From Ruminococcus sp. (GTDB lineage Bacteria; Bacillota; Clostridia; Oscillospirales; Ruminococcaceae), in the NCBI RefSeq assembly GCF_024691275.1, contig NZ_JAILNU010000018.1, positions 1 through 44,682 of the forward strand: a stretch of 44,682 nucleotides of DNA. The letters are read 5' to 3'. The notes under the pieces are model-generated. The model had not been told where the DNA came from and did not search any database. It saw only the letters and a program-made list of their open reading frames with translations. Every line of letters begins with the position of its first letter. Position 1 is the stretch's first letter. Of the stretch, positions 35,482 through 42,995 are shown piece by piece. The position numbers were made by a program, and so were the translations under genes.

Positions 35482-35486
35482 GTTTC

Positions 35487-35572
35487 TGGTGGGAGAGGAT
35501 GGATTCGGACCATCGAAGCTGAAAAGCAACAGATTTACAGTCTGCCCCCTTTGGCCACTCGGGAACTCTCCC
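35487..35572 (-). tRNA. tRNA-Tyr (GTA)
   Basis: 86 nt including an encoded CCA. Seven-pair acceptor stem GGGAGAG/CTCTCCC, anticodon GTA in the loop CTGTAAA, long variable arm as expected for class II tRNAs, and a GGTTCGAATCC T-arm. Confidence 0.95.
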
Positions 35573-35613
35573 ATTTCTAAATTTTGTTCACCTAAAGCAT
35601 TAAGGCAAAATAA

Positions 35614-35689
35614 TGGAGCTGGTGGACGGACTCGAACCCCCGACCTGCTGATTACAAATCAGCTGCTCTACCAACTGAGCTACACCAGC
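35614..35689 (-). tRNA. tRNA-Thr (TGT)
   Basis: 76 nt including CCA. Acceptor GCTGGTG/CACCAGC, D-arm GCTCAGTTGGTAGAGC, anticodon TGT in a TTTGTAA loop, and T-arm GGGGGTTCGAGTCCGTC. Confidence 0.96.
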
Positions 35690-35774
35690 GTTTAATGCTT
35701 AATTATTATATCACACTTTTTTGCGTTTGTCAAGTACTTTTTTCAAAGTTTTTTGATTTTTTTCAAAAGAACTT

Positions 35775-35851
35775 TGGTCGAGGCGACAGGACTCGAACCT
35801 GCGGCATCTTGCTCCCAAAGCAAGCACTCTACCAAACTGAGTTACGCCTCG
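35775..35851 (-). tRNA. tRNA-Pro (TGG)
   Basis: 77 nt including CCA. Acceptor CGAGGCG/CGCCTCG, anticodon stem CTTGC/GCAAG around TTTGGGA with anticodon TGG, T-arm GCAGGTTCGAGTCCTGT. It is the first gene after the promoter at 35893-35921. Confidence 0.95.
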
Positions 35852-35892
35852 GATAAGGTTGTTTCGCTGTGTCCTTGATAAACAGCTTTTAT

Positions 35893-35921
35893 ATTATACC
35901 AGTCAGACCGCCGTTTGTCAA
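35893..35921 (-). promoter_or_regulatory. perfect sigma-A promoter for the tRNA cluster
   Basis: Minus strand TTGACA (35921-35916), 17 bp, TATAAT (35898-35893). Transcription would start about 35 bp before tRNA-Pro, and Pro, Thr and Tyr are probably one transcript. Confidence 0.88.
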
Positions 35922-35992
35922 TAGCTCATTTCACACTTTGTATACTTGTACAATTTCGTCCACCTTTTTTTAACATACGTGTTCTAAAGATA

Positions 35993-36018
35993 CAAAAAGA
36001 GGAGCTTTGCGCTCCTCT
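35993..36018 (-). terminator. terminator of the small acidic protein gene
   Basis: Stem AGAGGAGC/GCTCCTCT (35998-36018), minus-strand TTTTTG following. Confidence 0.85.
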
Positions 36019-36027
36019 TGCACATCA

Positions 36028-36282
36028 TTAGTCTTCGTTTTCCTCAACTGTTTCTTCTGCTGTGTCGCCTGCAGCCTCTTCAGCCTCAGCTTCAGCTTCC
36101 TTTGCAGTGTCATCACTGATCTCGAAGTCGATGCTCTCGTCTGTATCAAAGTTGTCGAAATCATCGTAATCATCATCATCATAATCTGAACCTGCACTCT
36201 TGTCCTTGAGAGCCTGAGCAGCAACATATCCAACAGCAGCAGCTGCACTTGCAGCTAAAACAGCAACTAAAAACTTATTCAT
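36028..36282 (-). CDS. small membrane protein with acidic tail
   Basis: 84 aa. An N-terminal hydrophobic helix (about residues 4-26, FLVAVLAASAAAAVGYVAA) is followed by a strongly acidic tail rich in Asp then Glu and Ala. No known domain. A single-gene unit with its own promoter and terminator, which supports it being real. It could be a membrane-tethered scaffold or simply a low-complexity protein. Confidence 0.72.
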   Translation of the reverse strand: MNKFLVAVLAASAAAAVGYVAAQALKDKSAGSDYDDDDYDDFDNFDTDESIDFEISDDTAKEAEAEAEEAAGDTAEETVEENED

Positions 36283-36359
36283 ATTATTTTTCCTCTTTTC
36301 TCCGCAAGAATTAGTACTTACCGAACCGCTTGCGATCGGATTACGATAATCTTTTATAT

Positions 36360-36388
36360 ATTATAACATACTTTTTCTCCGATTTCAA
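36360..36388 (-). promoter_or_regulatory. sigma-A promoter for the small acidic protein
   Basis: Minus strand TTGAAA (36388-36383), 17 bp, TATAAT (36365-36360). It lies just beyond the rsmE stop. Confidence 0.7.
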
Positions 36389-36392
36389 CTAT

Positions 36393-37118
36393 TTACATAT
36401 TATTTGTTAAAAACATCAAAATTGAGAGTGCCGTTATTGGTGCAGTTTCACAACGCAGTATCCGCTTTCCCAGCCACACCTGCACAGCTCCAGCTTCCAC
36501 AGCAGCATCTGCCTCTGCCTTGTCGAAGCCGCCCTCGCTGCCTACGACCAGTCCAACGGTCTTAACGCCGTCAAAATCCACCTTGCCGAAGGATATTCCG
36601 CCCTCCTCCTCATACAGCAGAACTGTGCGGTCAAGCTCCTTCATCATCTCGACAGCTCTGCCCAGACTGACTATGGGCGTGACCTCGGGGATAATGCCTC
36701 TCCCCGACTGCTTTGCAGCCTGCTCAGCTATCTTATTAAGGCGCGGCAGCTTCTTTTTCTCGAAGTCCTTCTCGTCAGGTCGGGACACACAGCGCCTCGT
36801 GAGCACGGGAACTATCCTCGTTACGCCCAGCTCCACGCTTTTCTGGATAATGTACTCCAGCTTGTCCAGTTTAGGTACTGCCTGAAAGAGCGTTACCTCC
36901 ACGCTGGGTTCAGCCGCACATCTGTGCTTCTCTACAAGGTCAAGGTACACCGTATCGGCTGTTATCCTGCCGATAGTGCAGCAATAGTCCACGCCGTCGC
37001 AGCACACAGTGACCTCCTCGCCGACCCTCATGCGCAGCGAACGTCCTATATGGTTGGCATCATCGCCCGTGAGGACTATGTTATTCTCGTCTATCTCATT
37101 GGTAAAAAATCTCGGCAT
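36393..37118 (-). CDS. rsmE: 16S rRNA m3U1498 methyltransferase
   Basis: 241 aa SPOUT methyltransferase. RFFTNEIDENNIVLTGDDANH is the N-terminal PUA-like domain start; GLVVGSEGGFDKAE and LGKRILRCETAPITALS form the knotted SAM-binding region. It methylates N3 of U1498 in 16S rRNA. The C-terminus is complete. Confidence 0.95.
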   Translation of the reverse strand: MPRFFTNEIDENNIVLTGDDANHIGRSLRMRVGEEVTVCCDGVDYCCTIGRITADTVYLDLVEKHRCAAEPSVEVTLFQAVPKLDKLEYIIQKSVELGVTRIVPVLTRRCVSRPDEKDFEKKKLPRLNKIAEQAAKQSGRGIIPEVTPIVSLGRAVEMMKELDRTVLLYEEEGGISFGKVDFDGVKTVGLVVGSEGGFDKAEADAAVEAGAVQVWLGKRILRCETAPITALSILMFLTNNM

Positions 37119-37210
37119 GATCTCCGACGCTCCTTTATATATAGTAACTGCTCTGCTATGATTTTAACATATCCCGTCGGGTTAGTCAAGCAGCACCATT
37201 GCTCTCCCAA

Positions 37211-37241
37211 TAAAAAACCCCCGTCACTGCCGACAGGGGAT
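37211..37241 (-). terminator. terminator of the VanY-like gene
   Basis: Minus strand CCCCTGTC with GTGACGGGG, followed by GTTTTTTA. It begins just after the stop at 37245. Confidence 0.75.
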
Positions 37242-37244
37242 CGT

Positions 37245-38363
37245 TCAATCTTTGTATTCGGATTTTATCTTCAGGTATTCTTCAAGGCACTGATTGTTTT
37301 TGTACATCTTCGTTGCGACCTCTGAGCCCACATATCTTATATGCCACGGTTCGTACTTATAGCCTGTGTACGCTTCCTTGCCGTATGGATAACGTATTAT
37401 AAAGCCGTACTCATGAGCGTGTTCCGCAAGCCATGCAGCTTCGGGAGTTGCACCGAAAGCATCGTCGATAGTATTCACATCAATGACAAGTCCTGTCTGA
37501 TGCTCAGAATATCCCGGACGCGCAGAATAGGTATCTGCCAGCTCCTTGCCGTCCTCTTTTACGTAATTGGCATAAATAATCTCCTGATCGTGATATGAAC
37601 GATACCCCGAACCGAGCCATATGTTCAGATTCTCCTTTGCTGCGGCATTTGTAAGTGCCTGAAACTGCGTATAGCATATGGTCTCAAGACCCGGATCAAA
37701 GTCCGCAGGCAGGCTGTAGGACTTGTTCGCCACAAGGATACCGTCTATATAAGTAAGCCCCTCTGTATCATCATGAACAGGGGGCGCAGGAGCCTCAGCC
37801 GTATTCGACTGAGGCGTTAAAGTTCCGTTTGTTGAATCGTCACCGCGTACAGTGACCTTTATCATTACTTCCTGATCCGGATCGGCAGCCGATCTGAGCG
37901 TTATGTAGCACACGCCGGGTTTCACGCCTGTGATATGACCGTATTCATCAACTGTAGCGATGCTCTTATCGCCTGATGACCAGCGCTCATCAGCTTCTGT
38001 AGTTCCGTCGGGGTAAGCCTGTACCATAGGAGTATCGGTTTCACCTACACTGATGTATACCGACTGCTTGTCGAGCTTGAAATCGCTCTTGTTTACAGGA
38101 TCCGCAGGAGTTGTCGTAGTCGTTGTTGTAGTAGTTATAGCAGGTTCGGTAGTCGTTGTGATCCTTGTCAACGTAGTAGTTGCCGCTGCTTTTTTGCCGC
38201 CGTCGCCGCTCTTGGAGTTCTTTGAACAAGCATTTGCCACCAAGATAACAAACATGAGCACGAGCAATGCGATTATGAACAGTGCTGTAAGCTGTCGTCT
38301 TCTCAGTGTCTTTCGGGATACTCTTTTGCGGGGACGATGTGAACCGTAATTATTGTTGTCCAT
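37245..38363 (-). CDS. membrane-anchored D-Ala-D-Ala carboxypeptidase (M15, VanY-like) with Ig-like domain
   Basis: About 372 aa. A basic N-terminus and one helix (about residues 28-48, TALFIIALLVLMFVILVANA) anchor it. A poly-threonine linker (about 60-90) leads to a Big_2-like Ig fold (about 95-175; VQAYPDGTTEADERWSSGD), then the M15 peptidase domain with SGYRSY, SARPGYSEHQTGLVIDV (metal His/Asp) and EPWHIRYVG (His). It trims terminal D-Ala of peptidoglycan. No other van genes are present, so this is a housekeeping wall enzyme and not a vancomycin-resistance cassette. The ATG at 38363 is chosen for AAAGGGA and family start. Confidence 0.92.
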   Translation of the reverse strand: MDNNNYGSHRPRKRVSRKTLRRRQLTALFIIALLVLMFVILVANACSKNSKSGDGGKKAAATTTLTRITTTTEPAITTTTTTTTTPADPVNKSDFKLDKQSVYISVGETDTPMVQAYPDGTTEADERWSSGDKSIATVDEYGHITGVKPGVCYITLRSAADPDQEVMIKVTVRGDDSTNGTLTPQSNTAEAPAPPVHDDTEGLTYIDGILVANKSYSLPADFDPGLETICYTQFQALTNAAAKENLNIWLGSGYRSYHDQEIIYANYVKEDGKELADTYSARPGYSEHQTGLVIDVNTIDDAFGATPEAAWLAEHAHEYGFIIRYPYGKEAYTGYKYEPWHIRYVGSEVATKMYKNNQCLEEYLKIKSEYKD

Positions 38364-38432
38364 ATTTATAAATCCCTTTCTCAATATATTAGGGCGGTCA
38401 GTTTTTCCTGCCGACATAAACACCTTGTTTCT

Positions 38433-38461
38433 ATTATATCACAGGTATATTGAATTGTCAC
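38433..38461 (-). promoter_or_regulatory. sigma-A promoter for the VanY-like gene
   Basis: Minus strand GTGACA (38461-38456), 17 bp, TATAAT (38438-38433). Confidence 0.72.
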
Positions 38462-38551
38462 GCTATTTTAACACAATTCTGTAAATTTTTAACAACCTGA
38501 CATATAATACTCCTCATTTTTGGCGTTTTTTAACAAAGGATATTTCCTGCA

Positions 38552-38571
38552 TACAGCGCGTTTACGCTGTA
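38552..38571. promoter_or_regulatory. operator-like inverted repeat
   Basis: TACAGCG (38552-38558) and CGCTGTA (38565-38571) around a 6-bp centre. It ends 18 bp upstream of the -35 box of the strong promoter at 38590, a position for an activator. No T-run follows and no plus-strand gene enters, so a terminator is unlikely. Confidence 0.5.
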
Positions 38572-38589
38572 AACTTTCATTTTTCCGCC

Positions 38590-38618
38590 TTGACATCATC
38601 TCGCCGAACGAGTATAAT
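38590..38618 (+). promoter_or_regulatory. perfect sigma-A promoter for the solute-binding gene
   Basis: TTGACA (38590-38595), 17 bp, TATAAT (38613-38618). The leader to the start codon at 38810 is about 185 nt, unusually long for such a promoter. Confidence 0.88.
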
Positions 38619-38715
38619 TAGTGAGTAGCGATCCCGCTAAGGTCTGACCGCAGAGTCCTGCACGTCCAAAAAAACATAGTACGGAACGACCTCGGCAAAA
38701 ACAGGGAAAAAGACA

Positions 38716-38791
38716 GGATATTCACCGCTATTGAGCAATTCAGATCTTCACCAGAAGATCGAACAGATATCCTTACACAAATGCAATATCC
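38716..38791 (+). promoter_or_regulatory. structured leader with alternative pairings
   Basis: GATCTTC (38743-38749) and GAAGATC (38754-38760) form a 7-bp hairpin with a 4-nt loop, extendable by TTC/GAA across a one-base bulge. GGATAT (38716-38721) can close this with ATATCC (38767-38772) or with a second identical ATATCC (38786-38791) that borders the ribosome binding site at about 38795. No known riboswitch class is recognised. Confidence 0.4.
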
Positions 38792-38809
38792 GAAAGGAGC
38801 TATCATATA

Positions 38810-40189
38810 ATGACATTTTCAAAGAAACTGACGGCAGCCGTGACCGCTCTCGCCGCAGTTCTTTCATCTGCCGTTTCATGCAGCGGCGACAAAAAAGTGG
38901 GTCAGGCTGACCCGACTGCCGAAACAACGACTCTCACCGAAAAAGGTACTTCGGGCAGTTCCAAAAAGGCTGCTCCGTCAGAGGACATGAATATCACATG
39001 GCTCTCGGACTTCGACCTGAACCCAGTCAACGGCAGCGGACGCTCCACCGCCCTCGCTCTGTTCGAGGACGTTTACGGCGGCAAAATAAACTACATAAAC
39101 GCCCAGTATAAGGACAGGTTCGATGTGCTCGATTCAAAACTCGCAGCAGGCGAAGGAATTGATATGTTCCCATATGACACCGATGTGTTCCCACAGGGCG
39201 TTCTCAGCGAGCGCTTCGACCCTCTCGACCCATATTACGACGATATGGGCATGAGCGACGGCTTATGGGACGAGATGTCCGACGTTATAAGGTCGTTCGA
39301 GTACAAGGGTCAGCACTACGTTGTCCCCTATGCTCTGTCAGAGCCGTTCCTCCTGACCTACAGCAGAAAGCTCATGCAGTCAGAGGGCATCGACGACCCA
39401 TATACTTTATATAAAGCAGGCAGCTGGAACTGGGATACCTTCATGCAGATCGTGGACAAGTTCAGGGCAAATCAGCCCGATGCTCCGAGATACGGCATAA
39501 ACGGCTGGTTCGGAGAAGCTGCACTCTGCTCCGCAGGCGCGGCAGTCGTCACTTATGACGGAACTTCGTTCGCAAATAATATCAACGATCCAAAACTGGA
39601 AAAAGCCGAGAACTTCATGCACGATATCGCTGCAAAGGGTCTTTACGACAAAACATGGAAGGGCAATTTCCCGACAGACCTGAACACGCTGTTCTACGCC
39701 ATGAACGATTGGGCTCTCGCGGAATCCAACAGGCTGAACCCCGAAGCAGACCTCATGGTCGTGCCGTTCCCGAAAGCTCCCGACGCGGATAAATATTACG
39801 GAAGCTGCAAATTCAATGCAAGAATGCTCGTAAAGGGCTCGACAAAGGGCGCAGCTGTCGCTACTTACATAAAATGTGAGCGACTTGCCGCTACCGACGG
39901 AAAGATCAGAGCAGCCGCAAAGGACGCTGCTATCGCTCAGGGCATCACCGCCGAGCAGTTCGACGCTATACAGGAGTACCTCTCACCTGTGAACATCACG
40001 CCTTTCTTCGACTACAGCTATGGCATGGGCGAAAAGATGTACAGCGCAGGCAACTATAACTACGAAACACGCGGCGTTATCAACAATATCAATTCGGTTC
40101 TCCTTGACGGCGGCCCCGTGGATTCATGGGAGGCTCTCCGCGGCGCAATGTCGGGTATTATCGACGGCGAAATAAATAATTATAATTAA
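38810..40189 (+). CDS. extracellular solute-binding lipoprotein (sugar ABC-type)
   Basis: 459 aa. Lipobox SAVSC at about residue 24, a Thr/Ser/Lys linker, then a family-1-like solute-binding fold (about 60-440); NITWLSDFDLNPVNG, GEGIDMFPYDTDVFPQG and YVVPYALSEPFLLTYSRKLM fit such proteins, as does a GSWNWDTFMQIVDKF segment. AAAGGAG lies before the ATG. No permease or ATPase gene is adjacent, so it is an orphan, perhaps paired with a transporter elsewhere or used in oligosaccharide sensing. Next to cellulase genes, a glucan-derived ligand is plausible. Confidence 0.85.
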   Translation: MTFSKKLTAAVTALAAVLSSAVSCSGDKKVGQADPTAETTTLTEKGTSGSSKKAAPSEDMNITWLSDFDLNPVNGSGRSTALALFEDVYGGKINYINAQYKDRFDVLDSKLAAGEGIDMFPYDTDVFPQGVLSERFDPLDPYYDDMGMSDGLWDEMSDVIRSFEYKGQHYVVPYALSEPFLLTYSRKLMQSEGIDDPYTLYKAGSWNWDTFMQIVDKFRANQPDAPRYGINGWFGEAALCSAGAAVVTYDGTSFANNINDPKLEKAENFMHDIAAKGLYDKTWKGNFPTDLNTLFYAMNDWALAESNRLNPEADLMVVPFPKAPDADKYYGSCKFNARMLVKGSTKGAAVATYIKCERLAATDGKIRAAAKDAAIAQGITAEQFDAIQEYLSPVNITPFFDYSYGMGEKMYSAGNYNYETRGVINNINSVLLDGGPVDSWEALRGAMSGIIDGEINNYN

Positions 40190-40627
40190 TAAGTAAGGGC
40201 GGATATTTCAATTTCCGCCCTGTTTTATTTGCAATTGAGAGTAATGAGATAAATGTTTTGCTATTAACGGACGCTCGAAAAGTGTCCCTACAGATGTTTC
40301 ATGCTGCGATTTGCATATCGTGCCGTAAGCGAAAGCAAATTAACGATCTCGTACAGAGTGAGCGCGTGAAACAAGCGGCAGCGTGGAAGCGGTCGAACCG
40401 GCTCAGCTCGCAACGCGGCAAGGGCGCAGCGTCACGCTGCCTGACGGCATTATATATGGGTAAAATGCCACAAAAAGTAATACGTCTTTTTGATACATTC
40501 TCCAAAGTTGATTTGCATTGTAAAAAATTACACAAAATATTCACAAAAGCGATACAAAATGTGCTATAATGTTGTTATTGGAACTATGTTGATTTCCGAA
40601 AACATGGTTATGAGAGGAGAATTTAAA
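40190..40627. other. gene-free region with terminator, structured block and promoter
   Basis: 438 bp. After the terminator at 40197-40230 comes a GC-richer block (about 40258-40450) with nested inverted pairs: GTTTCA (40296-40301)/TGAAAC (40367-40372) enclosing ATTTGC (40309-40314)/GCAAAT (40335-40340), and GCAGCG/CGCTGC near 40426-40440. Then AT-rich DNA leads to a -10 TATAAT at 40565-40570 (a TTCACA at 40540 is 19 bp away). A GGACgctc...GTCC pair at 40269-40286 recalls a short motif after guaB (27722-27752). I recognise no protein-coding or known RNA family here. Confidence 0.4.
40197..40230 (+). terminator. terminator of the solute-binding gene
   Basis: GGGCGGA (40197-40203) pairs with TCCGCCC (40214-40220), followed by TGTTTTATTT. 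Confidence 0.85.
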
Positions 40628-42700
40628 ATGAGAAATTTACACAAACTGTCTGCAAAGCTGACCGCTTTTGCTGCTTCGGCTGTTATGGCTGTCACTTCCG
40701 CAGGCTTCACAGTCCCTGCAAACGTCAACGCTGCTGACAACAACTATTACGAAGCTCTGGCTATGTCGCTGTATATGTACGATGCCAACGCCTGCGGCAA
40801 GGGCATCACCGACGGTCCGCTCACATGGCGCGGCGACTGCCACACATACGACGAAAAAGCTTCTATCGGCAGCCTCGGCGGTTCTGAAAAAGCCGCAGTT
40901 GACCCCGACGGCGACGGAAAAGTCGATGTTTCAGGCGGATTCCACGATGCAGGCGACCATATAAAGTTCAATCTCACTATCGGCTTCGGCATCTCCAGCC
41001 TTGCGCTCTCCGAGTACCTCAACCCGGGTATCTACGAAAAAGCAGGCTGCAAGGATCACCTTATCTACGAGCTGAAGTGGGGTGCCGATTACCTCATGAA
41101 AACCACCTTCCTCGACGGATCGGGCAAGGTCGCTGCTATCGCTCACGTCGTTGCCAACGGCGGACAGGATCACAGCTACTGGTCATCGCCTGAAGTGCAG
41201 ACCTACGAAAGACCTATCTACTGGCTCACAGCAAACAGCAACAACTCCGCAGTATGCTGTGAAATGGCAGCAGGTCTTGCCGGAACTGCCTACGTAGTAA
41301 AGGATTCAGATCCCGAATATTCGGCTAAATGTATAAAGTACGCAAAGGCTCTCCTTGAATTCGGTCAGCAGCACGTCGGCAACGAAGGCGGCGGTCTGGC
41401 AGACTTCTACGGCACAGAGGCTCAGTATCAGGACGAAGAGGCTATGGCTCAGGCTTGGCTCTGGGTTTGCGATGCAGGCAGCAAGCCTACCCGCGTTCCT
41501 AAGAACAAGGACTACGGCGGAAGTCAGTACGACGGCTGGGTATACTGCTGGAACAAGGTATGGCAGGGCTACTCCGCACTGATGTATAAGGCTACAGGCG
41601 ATAAGGCTTTCGCTGACGAGCTCAAGGTAGAACTCGAAAGTCAGGGCGACCTCAGAGTAGGTACATACAACGCCGATGGCTGGGGCGCTTCACGTTACAA
41701 CTGCGCTAAGCAGATGGACGCTATCGCTATCGCAAACGGCGACCCCGACGCTGACTACGCTAAGGCTGCAAAGTACCAGATGGATCATATCCTCGGCGAC
41801 AACAGCTTAGGCTACAGCTTCCTCATCGGCTACGGCAGCAAGTGGCCTGTACATATACACCACCGCGCAGCTAACCCCGGTACAGACGCAAACGGCGCTT
41901 CTTCAAATCCTTCCGCTAAGTACACAGCTTACGGTCTCCTCGTAGGCGGCGACGACAAGAGCGGCTATCAGGATCAGACCGACAAGTACCAGTACACCGA
42001 GGGCGCTCTCGATTATAACGGCTGTTTCGCTATCGCTTGTGCAGGTATCGCAAACCTCTACGGCGGCGACGCTTCGGCTATGACAGCTCTTGCAAAGTCC
42101 GCAAACGAGATAAACGAGAACTTCAAGTTCGGTAACAGCTCACCCGTAGTTACCACAACGACCACCACAACAACAACTACTACTATTACCACGACCGTTC
42201 AGCCCACAAACAGCGAAGTTAATTTCGTTATAGACAAGAAAGACATCGCTGTCGGCGAAACTGCTACTCTCAGATTTACTCAGGGTGCAGGTATGGTAAA
42301 ATTCGGAAACTTTGAATACGACAACGATGTTATCTCTCTGGAGCAGACCTCCGATGATACCTATACGATCAAGGGTCTTGTGGAAGGCAGTGCGCGGATA
42401 TCCTTTATATCTCCTACAGGTCAGAAGATCACACGCACCATCACTGTCATGACAGGTGTCAAATTCGGCGACGCAAACTGTGACGATTCTGTTGACTTCG
42501 CAGACGTTGTAATGATAATGCAGGCTCTCGCAAGCCCGAACAAGTACGGCCTTAACGGTACCGACAAGCACCATATCACCGAGTTCGGTCTAACTAATGC
42601 AGACGTAAATCTCCAGAACGACATGACCGGCGATGACGCTCTCTGCTTACAGAAATATCTCCTCGGAATATATAAGTCACTTCCGATCAACGGAGACTGA
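40628..42700 (+). CDS. secreted GH9 endoglucanase with dockerin
   Basis: 690 aa. A signal peptide (about residues 1-36, ending in NVNA) is followed by a GH9 catalytic domain with GGFHDAGDHIKFN (catalytic Asp region, about 104-116), a histidine motif HHRAANPG and YTEGALDYNG, whose Glu is the probable proton donor. A poly-threonine linker (about 506-525) leads to a Big_2-like domain (about 530-605) and a dockerin (about 611-690) with DANCDDSVDFADVVMIM and DMTGDDALCLQKYLLG repeats. It cleaves beta-1,4-glucan and is presumably assembled on a cellulosome. The ATG at 40628 behind GAGGAG is preferred over an upstream in-frame codon at 40490. Confidence 0.94.
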   Translation: MRNLHKLSAKLTAFAASAVMAVTSAGFTVPANVNAADNNYYEALAMSLYMYDANACGKGITDGPLTWRGDCHTYDEKASIGSLGGSEKAAVDPDGDGKVDVSGGFHDAGDHIKFNLTIGFGISSLALSEYLNPGIYEKAGCKDHLIYELKWGADYLMKTTFLDGSGKVAAIAHVVANGGQDHSYWSSPEVQTYERPIYWLTANSNNSAVCCEMAAGLAGTAYVVKDSDPEYSAKCIKYAKALLEFGQQHVGNEGGGLADFYGTEAQYQDEEAMAQAWLWVCDAGSKPTRVPKNKDYGGSQYDGWVYCWNKVWQGYSALMYKATGDKAFADELKVELESQGDLRVGTYNADGWGASRYNCAKQMDAIAIANGDPDADYAKAAKYQMDHILGDNSLGYSFLIGYGSKWPVHIHHRAANPGTDANGASSNPSAKYTAYGLLVGGDDKSGYQDQTDKYQYTEGALDYNGCFAIACAGIANLYGGDASAMTALAKSANEINENFKFGNSSPVVTTTTTTTTTTTITTTVQPTNSEVNFVIDKKDIAVGETATLRFTQGAGMVKFGNFEYDNDVISLEQTSDDTYTIKGLVEGSARISFISPTGQKITRTITVMTGVKFGDANCDDSVDFADVVMIMQALASPNKYGLNGTDKHHITEFGLTNADVNLQNDMTGDDALCLQKYLLGIYKSLPINGD

Positions 42701-42748
42701 TACAAACGCAAAAAATAATCAGACCGCAAAAATGTATAACACTATCGC

Positions 42749-42782
42749 GCAGCAGAATATTATTATTCTGCTGCTTTTCTCT
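42749..42782 (+). terminator. terminator of the first GH9 gene
   Basis: Eleven-bp stem GCAGCAGAATA/TATTCTGCTGC (42749-42759 with 42764-42774) followed by TTTTCTCTTTTT. Confidence 0.92.
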
Positions 42783-42940
42783 TTTTGTCCACCTGAATAC
42801 AAAAAATTTCATCGTAATTATGCACAATATATGAACGAACTTTTTACACACTATGCTGAAATTAGTCTTAATATGTCCGTTTTAACCAAATCGTAATTAT
42901 TCAGTTACCAATTTGTAACCAAATTTCAGAACAAACCTTG

Positions 42941-42946
42941 TATAAT
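42941..42946 (+). promoter_or_regulatory. -10 element before the second GH9 gene
   Basis: TATAAT at 42941-42946 with no good -35; the start codon is at 42996. An activator-dependent or weak promoter is possible. Confidence 0.45.
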
Positions 42947-42995
42947 GTTCATGAGACATATTATAGGCTCACTACTAAGAAAGAAGTGTGATTAC

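Larger units (their letters stand above)
38364..38809. promoter_or_regulatory. divergent control region, VanY-like gene / solute-binding gene
   Basis: 446 bp without a gene. Contains the minus-strand promoter for the VanY-like gene, a 20-bp inverted repeat (38552-38571), a perfect plus-strand promoter (38590-38618) and a predicted leader of about 185 nt with hairpins. See the separate entries. Confidence 0.75.

Noticed and set aside
37245..38363. Vancomycin-resistance cassette suggested by the VanY-like domain
   Set aside because: No vanH, vanA/B or vanX genes are adjacent, and the protein has an Ig-like domain and linker typical of housekeeping wall peptidases.
38590..38809. Known riboswitch (for example c-di-GMP, SAM, TPP) in the leader of the solute-binding gene
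   Set aside because: None of the conserved core sequences that I know for these classes are visible; only unclassified pairings remain.
40380..40450. tRNA-like sequence on the minus strand (GGTTCGACC resembles a T-loop)
   Set aside because: No acceptor stem, D-arm or anticodon arm can be fitted around it.
40490..40627. Extended N-terminus of the first GH9 protein
   Set aside because: The upstream 46 codons contain the -10 element and ribosome binding site; the signal peptide starts at the ATG at 40628.
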